Assembly (NCBI GenBank): GCA_024695235.1
Contig: JAILIP010000006.1
Location: forward strand, 71,378 to 113,038
From: Bacilli bacterium
GTDB lineage: Bacteria > Bacillota_I > Bacilli_A > RFN20 > CAG-826
Reading direction: 5' to 3'
DNA: 41,661 nucleotides
Part shown: in pieces, positions 1 to 8,191 of the stretch
How positions within the stretch are numbered: the stretch's first letter is position 1
How the letters are laid out: every line of letters starts with the position of its first letter
The notes under the pieces: model-generated
What the model was told of the DNA's origin: nothing
The model's input: the letters and a program-made list of their open reading frames with translations, nothing else
Database searches by the model: none
Program-made: the position numbers and the translations under genes

Positions 1-908
1 TCTTTGGTAGATTTATTAATCTTAATAGAAGCATGAGCAATACCGCGACCATAGTTTTTGGTTTCAAGCATTGGTGCGCCTGTCACTGATTCTTTTGTGA
101 TATTAGCGTGTGTGTGACCACCGAAGATAGCATCAACGCCTAAATCAGGAACTGTAGCTACTCTAGTTTGAATTGAATCAATATCATTATGTGTTGACCA
201 AACAACAATATCGCATCCTTGTTCGCGAAGTTTAGCGGCTTCAGATTTAGCTGCAGCGACTTCATCAGTGAATTCTAAATCAGTAATAGCTGCTGCAAGA
301 ATTGAATCGCGGATGTTATCGCCGATTGTACCGACGATACCAACTTTAAATCCACCACGTTCTACTATAGTAGAAGCTTGGCAGTATTCTGGATGATCAG
401 TTGTGCCTTTTTTGAAGATATTTGCACCCAAGAATGGGAATGTAGCACGGTCTTTATTGTTTTGAATCCAAGAAGTTTCTCCTGCTTCCCAGTCGAACTC
501 GTGGTTACCAAATGTCATAGCAGAAAAATTCATAACATCCATTGCGTATGTAACAAGATTTCCACGTGTAACGTTAGAATCAGCGCTTCCTTGCCACATA
601 TCTCCGCCAGAGATGAGGATTGTTCCACCTGGATTGTCTTCACGTTTAGCATCAAAATATGATGATAGTCTTTCAATACCAAGTTCTTTTTCATCTTTGT
701 TATAAACAGTAGCACCATGGAAGTCACTTACTTCGTAAATATCAAAATAAGCATAGGTGTCATCTTGTTTAACTGCTCCACTACCTTTGTCTTTGAATTG
801 TGGTAAATCAGGTGTGTAATCTGCTGGAACATGATCAACAGCCTTTCCACCACTACAAGAAGTTAGAAGAGGAAGAATAAGTAAAACAGGAATAAGTTTT
901 TTCTTCAT
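1..908 (-). CDS. 5'-nucleotidase family lipoprotein (partial, C-terminus beyond window)
   Basis: Metallophosphatase of the UshA/YfkN 5'-nucleotidase family, predicted to remove phosphate from extracellular nucleotides at the outer membrane face. The first 302 codons are visible. A signal peptide ends in a lipobox, LLTSC, with the lipidated Cys at residue 18. Metal-site motifs follow in the usual order: SDFHG (61-65), GGDMWQGS (101-108), GNHEFDW (134-140), STH near 238 and GGHTH (263-267). The C-terminal substrate-binding domain lies outside the window. The ATG has a good SD (AAGGAGAT, 7 bases upstream). It lies 23 bp after cysQ and has its own promoter-like sequence inside the cysQ end. The family is clear; the substrate is not. 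Confidence 0.9.
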   Translation of the reverse strand, partial: MKKKLIPVLLILPLLTSCSGGKAVDHVPADYTPDLPQFKDKGSGAVKQDDTYAYFDIYEVSDFHGATVYNKDEKELGIERLSSYFDAKREDNPGGTILISGGDMWQGSADSNVTRGNLVTYAMDVMNFSAMTFGNHEFDWEAGETSWIQNNKDRATFPFLGANIFKKGTTDHPEYCQASTIVERGGFKVGIVGTIGDNIRDSILAAAITDLEFTDEVAAAKSEAAKLREQGCDIVVWSTHNDIDSIQTRVATVPDLGVDAIFGGHTHANITKESVTGAPMLETKNYGRGIAHASIKINKSTK

Positions 909-930
909 AATTTATCTCCTTATTAATTCT

Positions 931-960
931 ATTATAATAGAAAATTTTCCTTTCTGTTAA
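931..960 (-). promoter_or_regulatory. Promoter of the 5'-nucleotidase gene
   Basis: On the minus strand TTAACA (955-960), an 18-base spacer and TATAAT (931-936). It overlaps the last codons of cysQ and lies 22 bases before the ATG, giving a short leader with an SD. Confidence 0.55.
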
Positions 961-1717
961 CAATTACATAGCCGTCACGATTGTATACATCTTCGCGATT
1001 ATATCTAATTGGAGTGCCATCAAATTTAAGGATAAATCCACCTGCTTGTTCAACGATTGCTTGCATAGCGCAGGTATCCCATTCCTTGGTGTTACTTGAA
1101 AAACGATATGACATTTCTGCTTCACCTTTAGCAATAACACAACCTTTAATTGTCGCTCCAACGATATGTTGATGTTTGATAACATCGGAGTGTTTTTTAA
1201 TCATCGCTTGTTCAGTTTCATTACTATGGAAGCGAGACACAAGAGTGGTTAAATCAGTTGTCTTATCATTGCAATGAATCTTAACTGGCTTAGAGTGCTC
1301 ATTTTTTAGGTAGAATGACCCTTCACCTTTAACTGCGTAGAATATCTCACCAGTAACAGGAATCATGATCACTCCTAAGACTGGTTCGTGCTTATATGAT
1401 AGACCGATATTCACGGTGAATTCATCGCTATGAGCAACATACTCTTTTGTCCCATCAATTGGGTCAACGATAAAGACATAGTCTTTATCAAGTCTACTTC
1501 TATCATCGACTGATTCTTCGGTTAATAAGCCATAAGACGGAAAAGCAGAACTTAAAAGGCCACGGATAATGTTGTCCGCGGCTTTATCGGCTTTTGTGAC
1601 TGGAGAGTTATCAGACTTAATTTCCACACCTAAGTCACGTGAAGTATAAACTTCCATGATGACTTTGGAGGCTTTTTTTACAGCATTAAGTGAAACTTCT
1701 AGTTCTTTATTTAGCAT
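932..1717 (-). CDS. cysQ: 3'(2'),5'-bisphosphate nucleotidase, inositol monophosphatase family
   Basis: Mg-dependent phosphatase of the FIG superfamily, likely hydrolysing 3'-phosphoadenosine 5'-phosphate (pAp) to AMP. The 261 residues match the usual CysQ length. Visible motifs are the Li-sensitive phosphatase signature: SDNSPVTKAD (35-44), the EE pair (67-68), DPIDGTKEY (85-93), and WDTCA near residue 214 with a following E-Q-A-G-G. The start overlaps the end of nrnA by 11 bp, so translation is probably coupled. NrnA also dephosphorylates pAp in Bacillus, which supports CysQ over a plain inositol phosphatase. Substrate preference within the family cannot be read from sequence alone. Confidence 0.88.
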   Translation of the reverse strand: MLNKELEVSLNAVKKASKVIMEVYTSRDLGVEIKSDNSPVTKADKAADNIIRGLLSSAFPSYGLLTEESVDDRSRLDKDYVFIVDPIDGTKEYVAHSDEFTVNIGLSYKHEPVLGVIMIPVTGEIFYAVKGEGSFYLKNEHSKPVKIHCNDKTTDLTTLVSRFHSNETEQAMIKKHSDVIKHQHIVGATIKGCVIAKGEAEMSYRFSSNTKEWDTCAMQAIVEQAGGFILKFDGTPIRYNREDVYNRDGYVIVNRKENFLL

Positions 1718-2678
1718 CTTTTTTTAATTCTTCTACAACCATTGCTTCTAAGTCTTCAACGACTTTCATAGCAAGGGAGAAATCTTTTTGGTTATCTAGA
1801 CGTGCACCGGCAGCATGTTCGTGTCCTCCACCACCATACTTAACAGCGACTTTTTGGACGTTATAGTTATGGCTTCTAAATTCGACACGGATTGTTCCTT
1901 CTGGGCTTCTTGTGAATAGTGTCCATACTGGGCAACCTTTAATATTACCGATGACGTTAACATTCTTGCTTACTTGTTCATACTTTAGACCAAATTGTTC
2001 ATAATCAGGGACATCTGCAAAGCAGTAGATGACATTATGTTCAGTAGTTTTAAATTTAGAAACAAGCAAAGCTTGATATTTAACATAGTTAGCATCGCTT
2101 TGGTATAAGACCTTAAACATCTTTTGAGGATCAACTCCGATGTCGTATAAGTCTGCGACAAGGCGATGGGTTTTGGAATTTGTTGGAGAGTATCTAAATC
2201 TTCCAGAGTCTGTACAAATACCTAAGTAGAGTAAGTGAGCAGCTTTTGAGGAAATCTTTAGATGGAATGCTTCCGCAAATTCAACAATCATTTGGGCACA
2301 TGCGATTGAATCAGTATCAACCCATTTGATGCCAATGAATGGTGTGGATTCAATGTGGTGATCGATTTTGACGATTTGTCTAGCGGTCACGATACGTTGA
2401 TCCATGATACGAGGCGTTTCACTGCAATCAACGATGATAGCAAGAGAGTTCTTGACTGTTTCATCATCGACTTCATCATATTTTCCAAGCATATCATATA
2501 AAGCATCTTGGCCATATCCAAGAGAATATATTCTCTTGTTTTTGAAATTATCACGAAGAATTTCGCGTAAGCCTAAAGAAGAACCATAGCAATCGCAGTC
2601 AGGATTAACATGACCATGGATTGTGATGATGTCGTACTTTTTGATTAACTTGAGAATTTCTTTTGCAGCTTTATCCAT
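1707..2678 (-). CDS. nrnA: NrnA-type DHH phosphoesterase (nanoRNase / pAp phosphatase)
   Basis: Cytoplasmic Mn-dependent enzyme that degrades 2-5 nt RNAs and in Bacillus also dephosphorylates pAp. 323 residues, close to the family norm (about 313). DHH domain: HVNPDCDCYGS (23-33), an Asp in VDCSE (D84), and the name-giving D-H-H at 106-108. The DHHA1 substrate domain has GGGGHEHAAGA near the C-terminus. Motif I usually reads NPDGDAxGS; here the small residues are both Cys, while the two metal-binding Asp are kept. The ATG shares one base with the rpoE stop (TAATG), and the 3' end overlaps cysQ. The substrate range is inferred from the family. Confidence 0.92.
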   Translation of the reverse strand: MDKAAKEILKLIKKYDIITIHGHVNPDCDCYGSSLGLREILRDNFKNKRIYSLGYGQDALYDMLGKYDEVDDETVKNSLAIIVDCSETPRIMDQRIVTARQIVKIDHHIESTPFIGIKWVDTDSIACAQMIVEFAEAFHLKISSKAAHLLYLGICTDSGRFRYSPTNSKTHRLVADLYDIGVDPQKMFKVLYQSDANYVKYQALLVSKFKTTEHNVIYCFADVPDYEQFGLKYEQVSKNVNVIGNIKGCPVWTLFTRSPEGTIRVEFRSHNYNVQKVAVKYGGGGHEHAAGARLDNQKDFSLAMKVVEDLEAMVVEELKKDAK

Positions 2679-3076
2679 TAGAAATCTTCATCCTCATCTT
2701 TAGGTTTATCATAATCTACTTCTTCATTTTCTTCGTCTCTTTTTGAGAGTTCTTCACCGAGTTCTTCTTCGAGAAGTTCTTTTTCTTCGGCGTCGATTTC
2801 TTCTTCATCATCTTCGTCTAAGAAATCATATTGCTTATGAGTTTTTTCATAAGAATATCTGGATGATAGATCCCAAGTCTTATCATCTAAAAGAGTGAAT
2901 CTTGAGTCGGATAATAACTGAGTGTACAAAGAAGAGATTTTGCTTTTTAAAGCATCTTCTGAAATTTGAAGATTGCCTTCTTTTACTGAACGATCAAAGA
3001 GTTCTTTGAACGTTAATGGTTTGTTTGATGCATTTAGGACATTCAATGCGTGATTGATTAGGGATGTTTCAGACAT
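2678..3076 (-). CDS. rpoE: DNA-directed RNA polymerase delta subunit
   Basis: Small Gram-positive-specific RNA polymerase subunit that speeds recycling and promoter release. The 132 residues split into a HARE-HTH winged-helix domain (about 1-80, with RFTLLDDKTWDLSSRY near 59-74) and a highly acidic tail of Asp and Glu (about 85-132). This two-part form is the delta signature. SD GAGGT lies 8 bases before the ATG. It sits 12 bp after argS, in the same transcript, and runs into nrnA with a one-base TAATG overlap. The acidic tail is shorter than that of B. subtilis (173 residues in all). Confidence 0.92.
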   Translation of the reverse strand: MSETSLINHALNVLNASNKPLTFKELFDRSVKEGNLQISEDALKSKISSLYTQLLSDSRFTLLDDKTWDLSSRYSYEKTHKQYDFLDEDDEEEIDAEEKELLEEELGEELSKRDEENEEVDYDKPKDEDEDF

Positions 3077-3088
3077 TTTAATTACCTC

Positions 3089-4714
3089 TTACATGACATT
3101 AGGAGATGATACCCCAATAACATCAAGGGCATTTCTCATAGTGATTTTAGCAGCCTTTGCTAGAGCAAGACGGCTAGAAGTGACATTGAGATTGTCACGG
3201 TCGATAACACGACATTCAGTGTAGAAGGAGTGAATTGCACTCGCGAGTTCTTGAATGTATGTAGCGACAATGTGGGGCGCACGTTTAACTGCGGCATTTT
3301 GAATGACTTTTGGGAAATCGTTGATACATTTGAGCAAATCGATTTCTTGCTTTTCTTTCAACTGTTTACCTGTCTCATCCAAAGGAATATCTTTGGCTTG
3401 CTCCAATACTTTAAATAAACGTGCATGAGCGTATTGGGCGTAGTAGACAGGGTTTGATGAAGAATGTTCTAAAGCAAGGTTGAGGTTGAAGTCAAGGTGA
3501 GCACTTCCTGCACGAGCTACAAAGAAGTATCTAGCAGCGTCCACTCCAACTTCTTCACAGAGTTCACGTAGTGAAATACCTGCACCTGTTCTTTTAGACA
3601 TTCTAACTTCTTCGCCATCTTTGATAAGACGGACGATTTGAATGAGTTCGATTTCAAGGGTATCTTTGGAATATCCTTGCATCATAAGAGCAGATTTCAT
3701 ACGGTTGATGTAACCATGATGGTCTGCGCCTAAAACGTCGATGAGCAAATCATATCCTCTTGAGAGCTTGATAAGGTGATATGCAATATCAGGCATCATG
3801 TAGGTGTATGATCCATCGGATTTAACAACGCAACGATCCTTATCGTCTAAGAAATCGGTTGTTCTTAAGAAAACGGCACCATCTTGAACATAGGAGTAAT
3901 TTTTATATTTCTCTTCAAGAACTTTTTGAACATGATTATCCTTGCGGACATCAGTTTCTAAAGTGACAATGTCGAATTTGACGCGATACTCTTCAAGATC
4001 TTTCCAGATTTTGTTGAGTTCGGCTTCCATACCAAATTGGGTAATGAATTCAAAATTCTCTTTTGTCTTTTCAAGGTACTTAGCACCATATTTCTTATTG
4101 AATTCTGTGGCGATATCTATGATATCTTGAGCGTGATATGAGTCTTCCGGAAGTTCAACTTTCTCCCCGTTGAGTTGACGATATCTAATATCTAAAGATA
4201 ACCCAAGGGTGTAGATTTGATTACCAGCATTGTTGACATAATATTCACGTGTGACATCATAGCCAGCAAAATCATAGATTCTGCAAATGGAATCTCCAAC
4301 GGCTGCGATACGTGCGTGACCTAAGTGGAGATCGCCAGTTGGGTTAGCGGAGACGAATTCAACATTAACTTTAATGTTTTTCTTTTCTCCTCTACCATAG
4401 TTTTTATCCTCATCGAGAACTTTTTTGACAATTGAATTGATTGTGTCTTTTTCTAAGAAAAAGTTGATAAAACCAGGACCCGCAATTTCAATCTTGGCGA
4501 TTCCTTTTTTATCAATTAAAGCAATAAGAGCTTCAGCAAGCGCTCTTGGAGCACATTTAGCTTTAGATGCATACTTTAAAGCAGCATTACATGCGTAATC
4601 ACCATGAAGTGGATTTTTGGTGTTTTCAACAACAAAATCATCACTGGCATCAGCGATACCATGATTATGTAATGCATCTATCACTCTTTGTTTTAAATCT
4701 AATTCAATGTTCAT
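3089..4714 (-). CDS. argS: Arginyl-tRNA synthetase
   Basis: Class I aminoacyl-tRNA synthetase charging tRNA-Arg. 541 residues, near the usual 550. The N-terminal Add-1 tRNA-recognition domain (about 1-85) is followed by the Rossmann core with ANPTGDLHLGH (123-133, the HIGH motif). The KMSKS counterpart reads RMSKRTG. The C-terminal DALR anticodon domain ends the protein (about 425-541). There is no SD: a near-perfect promoter has its TATAAT box only 11 bases before the ATG, so the mRNA should have about five bases of leader. The gene heads a transcript continuing into rpoE, nrnA and cysQ. Confidence 0.97.
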   Translation of the reverse strand: MNIELDLKQRVIDALHNHGIADASDDFVVENTKNPLHGDYACNAALKYASKAKCAPRALAEALIALIDKKGIAKIEIAGPGFINFFLEKDTINSIVKKVLDEDKNYGRGEKKNIKVNVEFVSANPTGDLHLGHARIAAVGDSICRIYDFAGYDVTREYYVNNAGNQIYTLGLSLDIRYRQLNGEKVELPEDSYHAQDIIDIATEFNKKYGAKYLEKTKENFEFITQFGMEAELNKIWKDLEEYRVKFDIVTLETDVRKDNHVQKVLEEKYKNYSYVQDGAVFLRTTDFLDDKDRCVVKSDGSYTYMMPDIAYHLIKLSRGYDLLIDVLGADHHGYINRMKSALMMQGYSKDTLEIELIQIVRLIKDGEEVRMSKRTGAGISLRELCEEVGVDAARYFFVARAGSAHLDFNLNLALEHSSSNPVYYAQYAHARLFKVLEQAKDIPLDETGKQLKEKQEIDLLKCINDFPKVIQNAAVKRAPHIVATYIQELASAIHSFYTECRVIDRDNLNVTSSRLALAKAAKITMRNALDVIGVSSPNVM

Positions 4715-4725
4715 AAAGCACGATA

Positions 4726-4754
4726 ATTATATTTAAGGAATATTGCTCTTGCAA
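4726..4754 (-). promoter_or_regulatory. argS promoter giving a near-leaderless mRNA
   Basis: Minus-strand TTGCAA (4749-4754), exactly 17 bases, then TATAAT (4726-4731). The expected start site is about five bases before the argS ATG at 4714, leaving no room for an SD. Confidence 0.75.
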
Positions 4755-4757
4755 GTG

Positions 4758-5234
4758 TTATTTATGTTTTAACATAAGAACACATTGAGCTTTGCAAGCT
4801 TTGCCCTCACCGATTGGGCCAATTTTGTTGAATGTCATGGCCTTGATTGAAACGTTGATTGGACGTGTATCAAGTAGTTCAGCAATTCTTTCTCTCATTG
4901 GCACAATATATTCACGAAGATATGGATGAGCAGTTGCAATTTGAATATCAACGTTATTGATCTTAAATCCTTCTTTGTGCATGATCTCAACAACAGTCTT
5001 TAAGAATTCTGCACTAGAGATATCTTTGTACTTTGGATCTGTTTCTGGGAACAAAGTTCCAAGATCTCCATATGTCATTGCACCTAAAATAGCTTCGGTA
5101 ACAACATGGAGAACGACGTCAGCGTCACTATGACCATCAAGACCGACTTCGTTTTTGATTTCAATTCCACCAAGGAAAAGTTTTCTTCCTTCTTTGAATG
5201 GGTGGATATCTTCACTAAAACCAATTCTAAACAT
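4758..5234 (-). CDS. ispF: 2-C-methyl-D-erythritol 2,4-cyclodiphosphate synthase
   Basis: Fifth enzyme of the MEP isoprenoid pathway, cyclising CDP-ME 2-phosphate to MEcPP with release of CMP. 158 residues, the normal length for this homotrimeric zinc enzyme. Zinc ligands D9, H11 and H43 are in place (SEDIHPF at 7-13; GHSDADVVLH at 34-43). The more usual G in motif I is Ser-Glu here. SD AAAGGAGA precedes the ATG. It lies 14 bp after ychF, so the two are probably co-transcribed. No other MEP genes are in the window. No terminator is obvious before the argS promoter. Confidence 0.95.
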   Translation of the reverse strand: MFRIGFSEDIHPFKEGRKLFLGGIEIKNEVGLDGHSDADVVLHVVTEAILGAMTYGDLGTLFPETDPKYKDISSAEFLKTVVEIMHKEGFKINNVDIQIATAHPYLREYIVPMRERIAELLDTRPINVSIKAMTFNKIGPIGEGKACKAQCVLMLKHK

Positions 5235-5248
5235 GGTTTATTTCTCCT

Positions 5249-6355
5249 TTACACATTAAATTTATAAAAGACTATATCTCCATCTTTCATTTGATATGTC
5301 TTTCCTTCAATTCTTAATTTTCCAGCATCTTTGACGGCTTGTTCACTACCGAGAGCTTTGATGTCATCATAGGAATACACTTCTGCTTTAATGAATCCTT
5401 TTTCAAAGTCAGTGTGAATGATGCCAGCGCATTGAGGAGCAAGCATGCCATCTTTAAATGTCCAAGCACGGCACTCATCTTCCCCAACTGTAAAGAAGGT
5501 GGAAAGATTGAGTAGCTTATATGTTGCTTTGATGATTTTATCTAAGCCTGATTCAGTTGCACCTAATGTAGTCAAGAATTCCATTCTTTCTTCTTTAGGA
5601 AGAGAAGATAATTCATATTCTATCTCACAAGAGATAGGAATAACTTGAGAACCCTCTTTATCTGCGATCTCTTTAACTTGATTTAGATATTTGCAATTGT
5701 CTAAATCCATGTAATCGCTGTCAGAGACGTTAGCAACATAGATGATTGGCTTAAGAGTTAAAAGATGATAGTTTTTGAAAGCAAATTCATAGTCTTCATC
5801 TTTTAGTTTGAGTAAACGTGCTGGTTCGCCCTTAAGAAGAATTTCTTGAAGCGGAGTAAGAATGGACATTTCATACACCGATTCTTTGTCCTTGTTGATA
5901 CGGGCTTTATTAGAGATATTTGCAATGCGTTTTTCAACGGTAGCTAAATCCGCCATCGCAAGTTCAAGATTGATTGTCTCGATATCGCGCTTTGGATCAA
6001 CACTTTCATCAACGTGGATGATTTCGTTTGAATCAAAACAGCGGACAACTTCAACAATTGCATCACACTCACGAATGTGAGAGAGGAATTGGTTTCCAAG
6101 TCCTTCACCTTTACTCGCACCTCTAACAAGGCCAGCAATGTCATAGAATTCAAATGTTGCTTGAATTGTCTTTTTTGGATTGAAAAGATTGGACAAGAAA
6201 GTCAATCTCTCATCTGGGACATTAACAACACCGGTATTTGGGTTGATTGTTGCGAAAGGATAATTCGCAGCTTCAACGTGTGAATTTGTAATAGCGTTGA
6301 ATAAGGTTGACTTACCAACGTTTGGGAGACCGACAATACCTGCTTTTAATGACAT
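5249..6355 (-). CDS. ychF: YchF/Ola1-family ribosome-binding ATPase
   Basis: Obg-related P-loop NTPase that prefers ATP and binds the ribosome. 368 residues, the standard length. The P-loop GLPNVGKST is at 9-17, followed by NYPFATINPN (switch I region), DIAGLV (G3), a coiled-coil insertion (about 130-165), NVSD in the G4 position in place of NKxD (consistent with ATP preference) and a C-terminal TGS domain (about 280-368). SD AAGGAAAG lies before the ATG. It is probably the first gene of a two-gene unit with ispF. Upstream (6356-6417) is AT-rich with only a weak TATAAA-like box. Confidence 0.96.
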   Translation of the reverse strand: MSLKAGIVGLPNVGKSTLFNAITNSHVEAANYPFATINPNTGVVNVPDERLTFLSNLFNPKKTIQATFEFYDIAGLVRGASKGEGLGNQFLSHIRECDAIVEVVRCFDSNEIIHVDESVDPKRDIETINLELAMADLATVEKRIANISNKARINKDKESVYEMSILTPLQEILLKGEPARLLKLKDEDYEFAFKNYHLLTLKPIIYVANVSDSDYMDLDNCKYLNQVKEIADKEGSQVIPISCEIEYELSSLPKEERMEFLTTLGATESGLDKIIKATYKLLNLSTFFTVGEDECRAWTFKDGMLAPQCAGIIHTDFEKGFIKAEVYSYDDIKALGSEQAVKDAGKLRIEGKTYQMKDGDIVFYKFNV

Positions 6356-6417
6356 AATTCTTTCCTTAGGACCGGCTTATTTTATAATAAGAAGTTACTA
6401 AAGTAAAGCACAAAAAT

Positions 6418-6444
6418 AAAAAGCCTACAAATTGTAGACTTTTT
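6418..6444 (-). terminator. Rho-independent terminator after cspA
   Basis: Minus-strand hairpin AAAAAGTCTACA / loop ATT / TGTAGGCTTTTT, 12 pairs (one T-G), ending in a T run. It begins 4 bases after the cspA stop. Confidence 0.85.
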
Positions 6445-6448
6445 AACG

Positions 6449-6649
6449 TCATTTATAAACTTTTATATTTAACGCGCGTAATCCTTTTTCAGATTCTTCG
6501 AGGTCGAACTCAACATCAGCATCAACATCGACGGTTTTAAAACCGTCCATAACAAGCGACGAGTAATGGAAGAAGATATCCCTCTTGTCATCACTTCTAA
6601 TAAAACCAAAACCTTTCTTCGGATTGAAGCGAACAACTTTGCCTTTCAT
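6449..6649 (-). CDS. cspA: Cold-shock domain protein (CspA family)
   Basis: Small single-domain RNA chaperone of 66 residues, the typical length. The five-strand OB fold is recognisable from RNP1 (KGFGFI, 12-17) and RNP2 (DIFFHYS, 24-30). The SD is strong (GGGGGAGAG) and the 34-base gap to the M6 protease gene upstream contains no clear promoter, so it may be read from upstream or from a promoter inside the 3' end of that gene. An efficient terminator follows. Which member of the Csp family it is cannot be decided; the symbol is generic. Confidence 0.93.
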   Translation of the reverse strand: MKGKVVRFNPKKGFGFIRSDDKRDIFFHYSSLVMDGFKTVDVDADVEFDLEESEKGLRALNIKVYK

Positions 6650-6682
6650 GTTCTCTCCCCCTACTGCAAATGAAGCAGCTTA

Positions 6683-8170
6683 TCAAAGTTTGGATATAGT
6701 TATGGTGCCTTGAAATTGGTCACAGTTTCCAATTGAGAAACGGTAACCGACTGTATTGCCACCATTAAACTTAGTTGAATTATAAAAGAATTGAGAAGAT
6801 GCTTCAAGTGTTTTTCCACTTGTGAACAAAGTATTGTTCGATGCAGCTTTTCCAGTTTTGAATGTATTTGTTCCATTTGCTTCGAGTAAATGGAGTAATT
6901 TGTAATCGTCTTTGTGCTCGTTTAAATAGGAGTATGATTTTGAATTTGAGGCTCCAACAGCGTATGTTTTTCCTGGAGTTAATGATGTGACATAGTCCAC
7001 CATTTTTCCTCTCACACCGAGTTCAACAACACGAGCGTCAATGTGATAAATTCTAAATCCTGGAATGGTGTACATTTGATAACCATTACCTGGATATGCG
7101 CTTTGTGAATCTTTTAGATTCATTCCGTTAGGAGTGTAGTATTCAATTGCGATATATTCATCCTGAATAGAGCCATTCCAATTATCGTTAACAATGATCG
7201 CATCGCCGTAACCAGCAGATGTTCTAAGAGTGAGTGTTACTGATGAATCAGTTTTAACATAGTAAGGATTTGTCCAACCCAAAGACATCTTGGAGTAGAC
7301 GCTTTCATCACCAATGTTAAATGAATGCATTTCAATTTTGCCAGATGGATCCCATCCACCTTGGTCATAACAGTAATAATCATCGAGGCCTAGAAGGTGT
7401 CCAGTCTCATGAATTATTGTGTGACCATCGATTTGATCACCATAAGCGGCATAGACATATTCGCTTTTCTTATTTTGGATGATGAAGTCATATGAAACCC
7501 ACATGTAACTATTAACTGTTGGAAGAGATGAACTTGGATCACTATCATTCCAATAGACCCATGCCCAATAACCATTGTCAGCATTGATTTCATTGGAGTA
7601 GACAAAGATTACAGAATCGATAAAACCATTGTTATCGGTATCATATTGCTCACGCAATGATGAATAAGATGAACTATTTTCAAATTCTTGAACAATGATG
7701 GTATCCGGATTAACATCATCTCCGTTTGTGCCTAATCTAGTTAATTGGCTTGTAGAGTATTGACTCTTTAATACTGGAGCAACTTCACCGCTGATATTAA
7801 GTTTTCCAAAGCTTGAATAATAATAAAATGATTTAACTGAGTGCCAACCCGTATCGTCTGGTTCACCAAAGAAACCATTTTTAACATTGTTAAGCATCTT
7901 TGTTGTCCATACCGGAGCATCTGTTGCCATAACTGGAACAACTAATATTTTAGCGTCTCCAGTCGATTGTAAATTGTACATGCCAAGAGTTTTATGAACA
8001 TCATTCAAAGAGTATGCATAGTCAGTGACTTTACGATAGCCATCCCCTTCATCAGGTTGAGCGGCAGCTATTTCTGGAATGTCATACTCGAATTTTTTAG
8101 GCTTAGCAAAACATGATGTTAAGGTAACACTTGAGGACAATATGAGAGCTAAATAACCAAAATATTTCAT
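6683..8170 (-). CDS. M6-family metalloprotease lipoprotein
   Basis: Secreted zinc protease anchored as a lipoprotein. 495 residues. Signal peptide with lipobox LTSC, Cys at 20. An M6 (immune inhibitor A-like) catalytic domain carries HETGHLLGLDD (254-264), supplying two His and a downstream Asp as in HExxHxxGxxD. A Ca-binding-like DTDNNGFID (177-185) precedes it. The C-terminal third (about 290-495) is a Tyr/Ser/Asn-rich beta-type region. The SD is poor (GTAGAGAT). It follows an XRE regulator gene by 21 bp and is probably co-transcribed. The target is unknown; it could act on host or bacterial surface proteins, but nothing in the sequence says which. Confidence 0.85.
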   Translation of the reverse strand: MKYFGYLALILSSSVTLTSCFAKPKKFEYDIPEIAAAQPDEGDGYRKVTDYAYSLNDVHKTLGMYNLQSTGDAKILVVPVMATDAPVWTTKMLNNVKNGFFGEPDDTGWHSVKSFYYYSSFGKLNISGEVAPVLKSQYSTSQLTRLGTNGDDVNPDTIIVQEFENSSSYSSLREQYDTDNNGFIDSVIFVYSNEINADNGYWAWVYWNDSDPSSSLPTVNSYMWVSYDFIIQNKKSEYVYAAYGDQIDGHTIIHETGHLLGLDDYYCYDQGGWDPSGKIEMHSFNIGDESVYSKMSLGWTNPYYVKTDSSVTLTLRTSAGYGDAIIVNDNWNGSIQDEYIAIEYYTPNGMNLKDSQSAYPGNGYQMYTIPGFRIYHIDARVVELGVRGKMVDYVTSLTPGKTYAVGASNSKSYSYLNEHKDDYKLLHLLEANGTNTFKTGKAASNNTLFTSGKTLEASSQFFYNSTKFNGGNTVGYRFSIGNCDQFQGTITISKL

Positions 8171-8191
8171 ATCTCTACTATTTATAATAAG

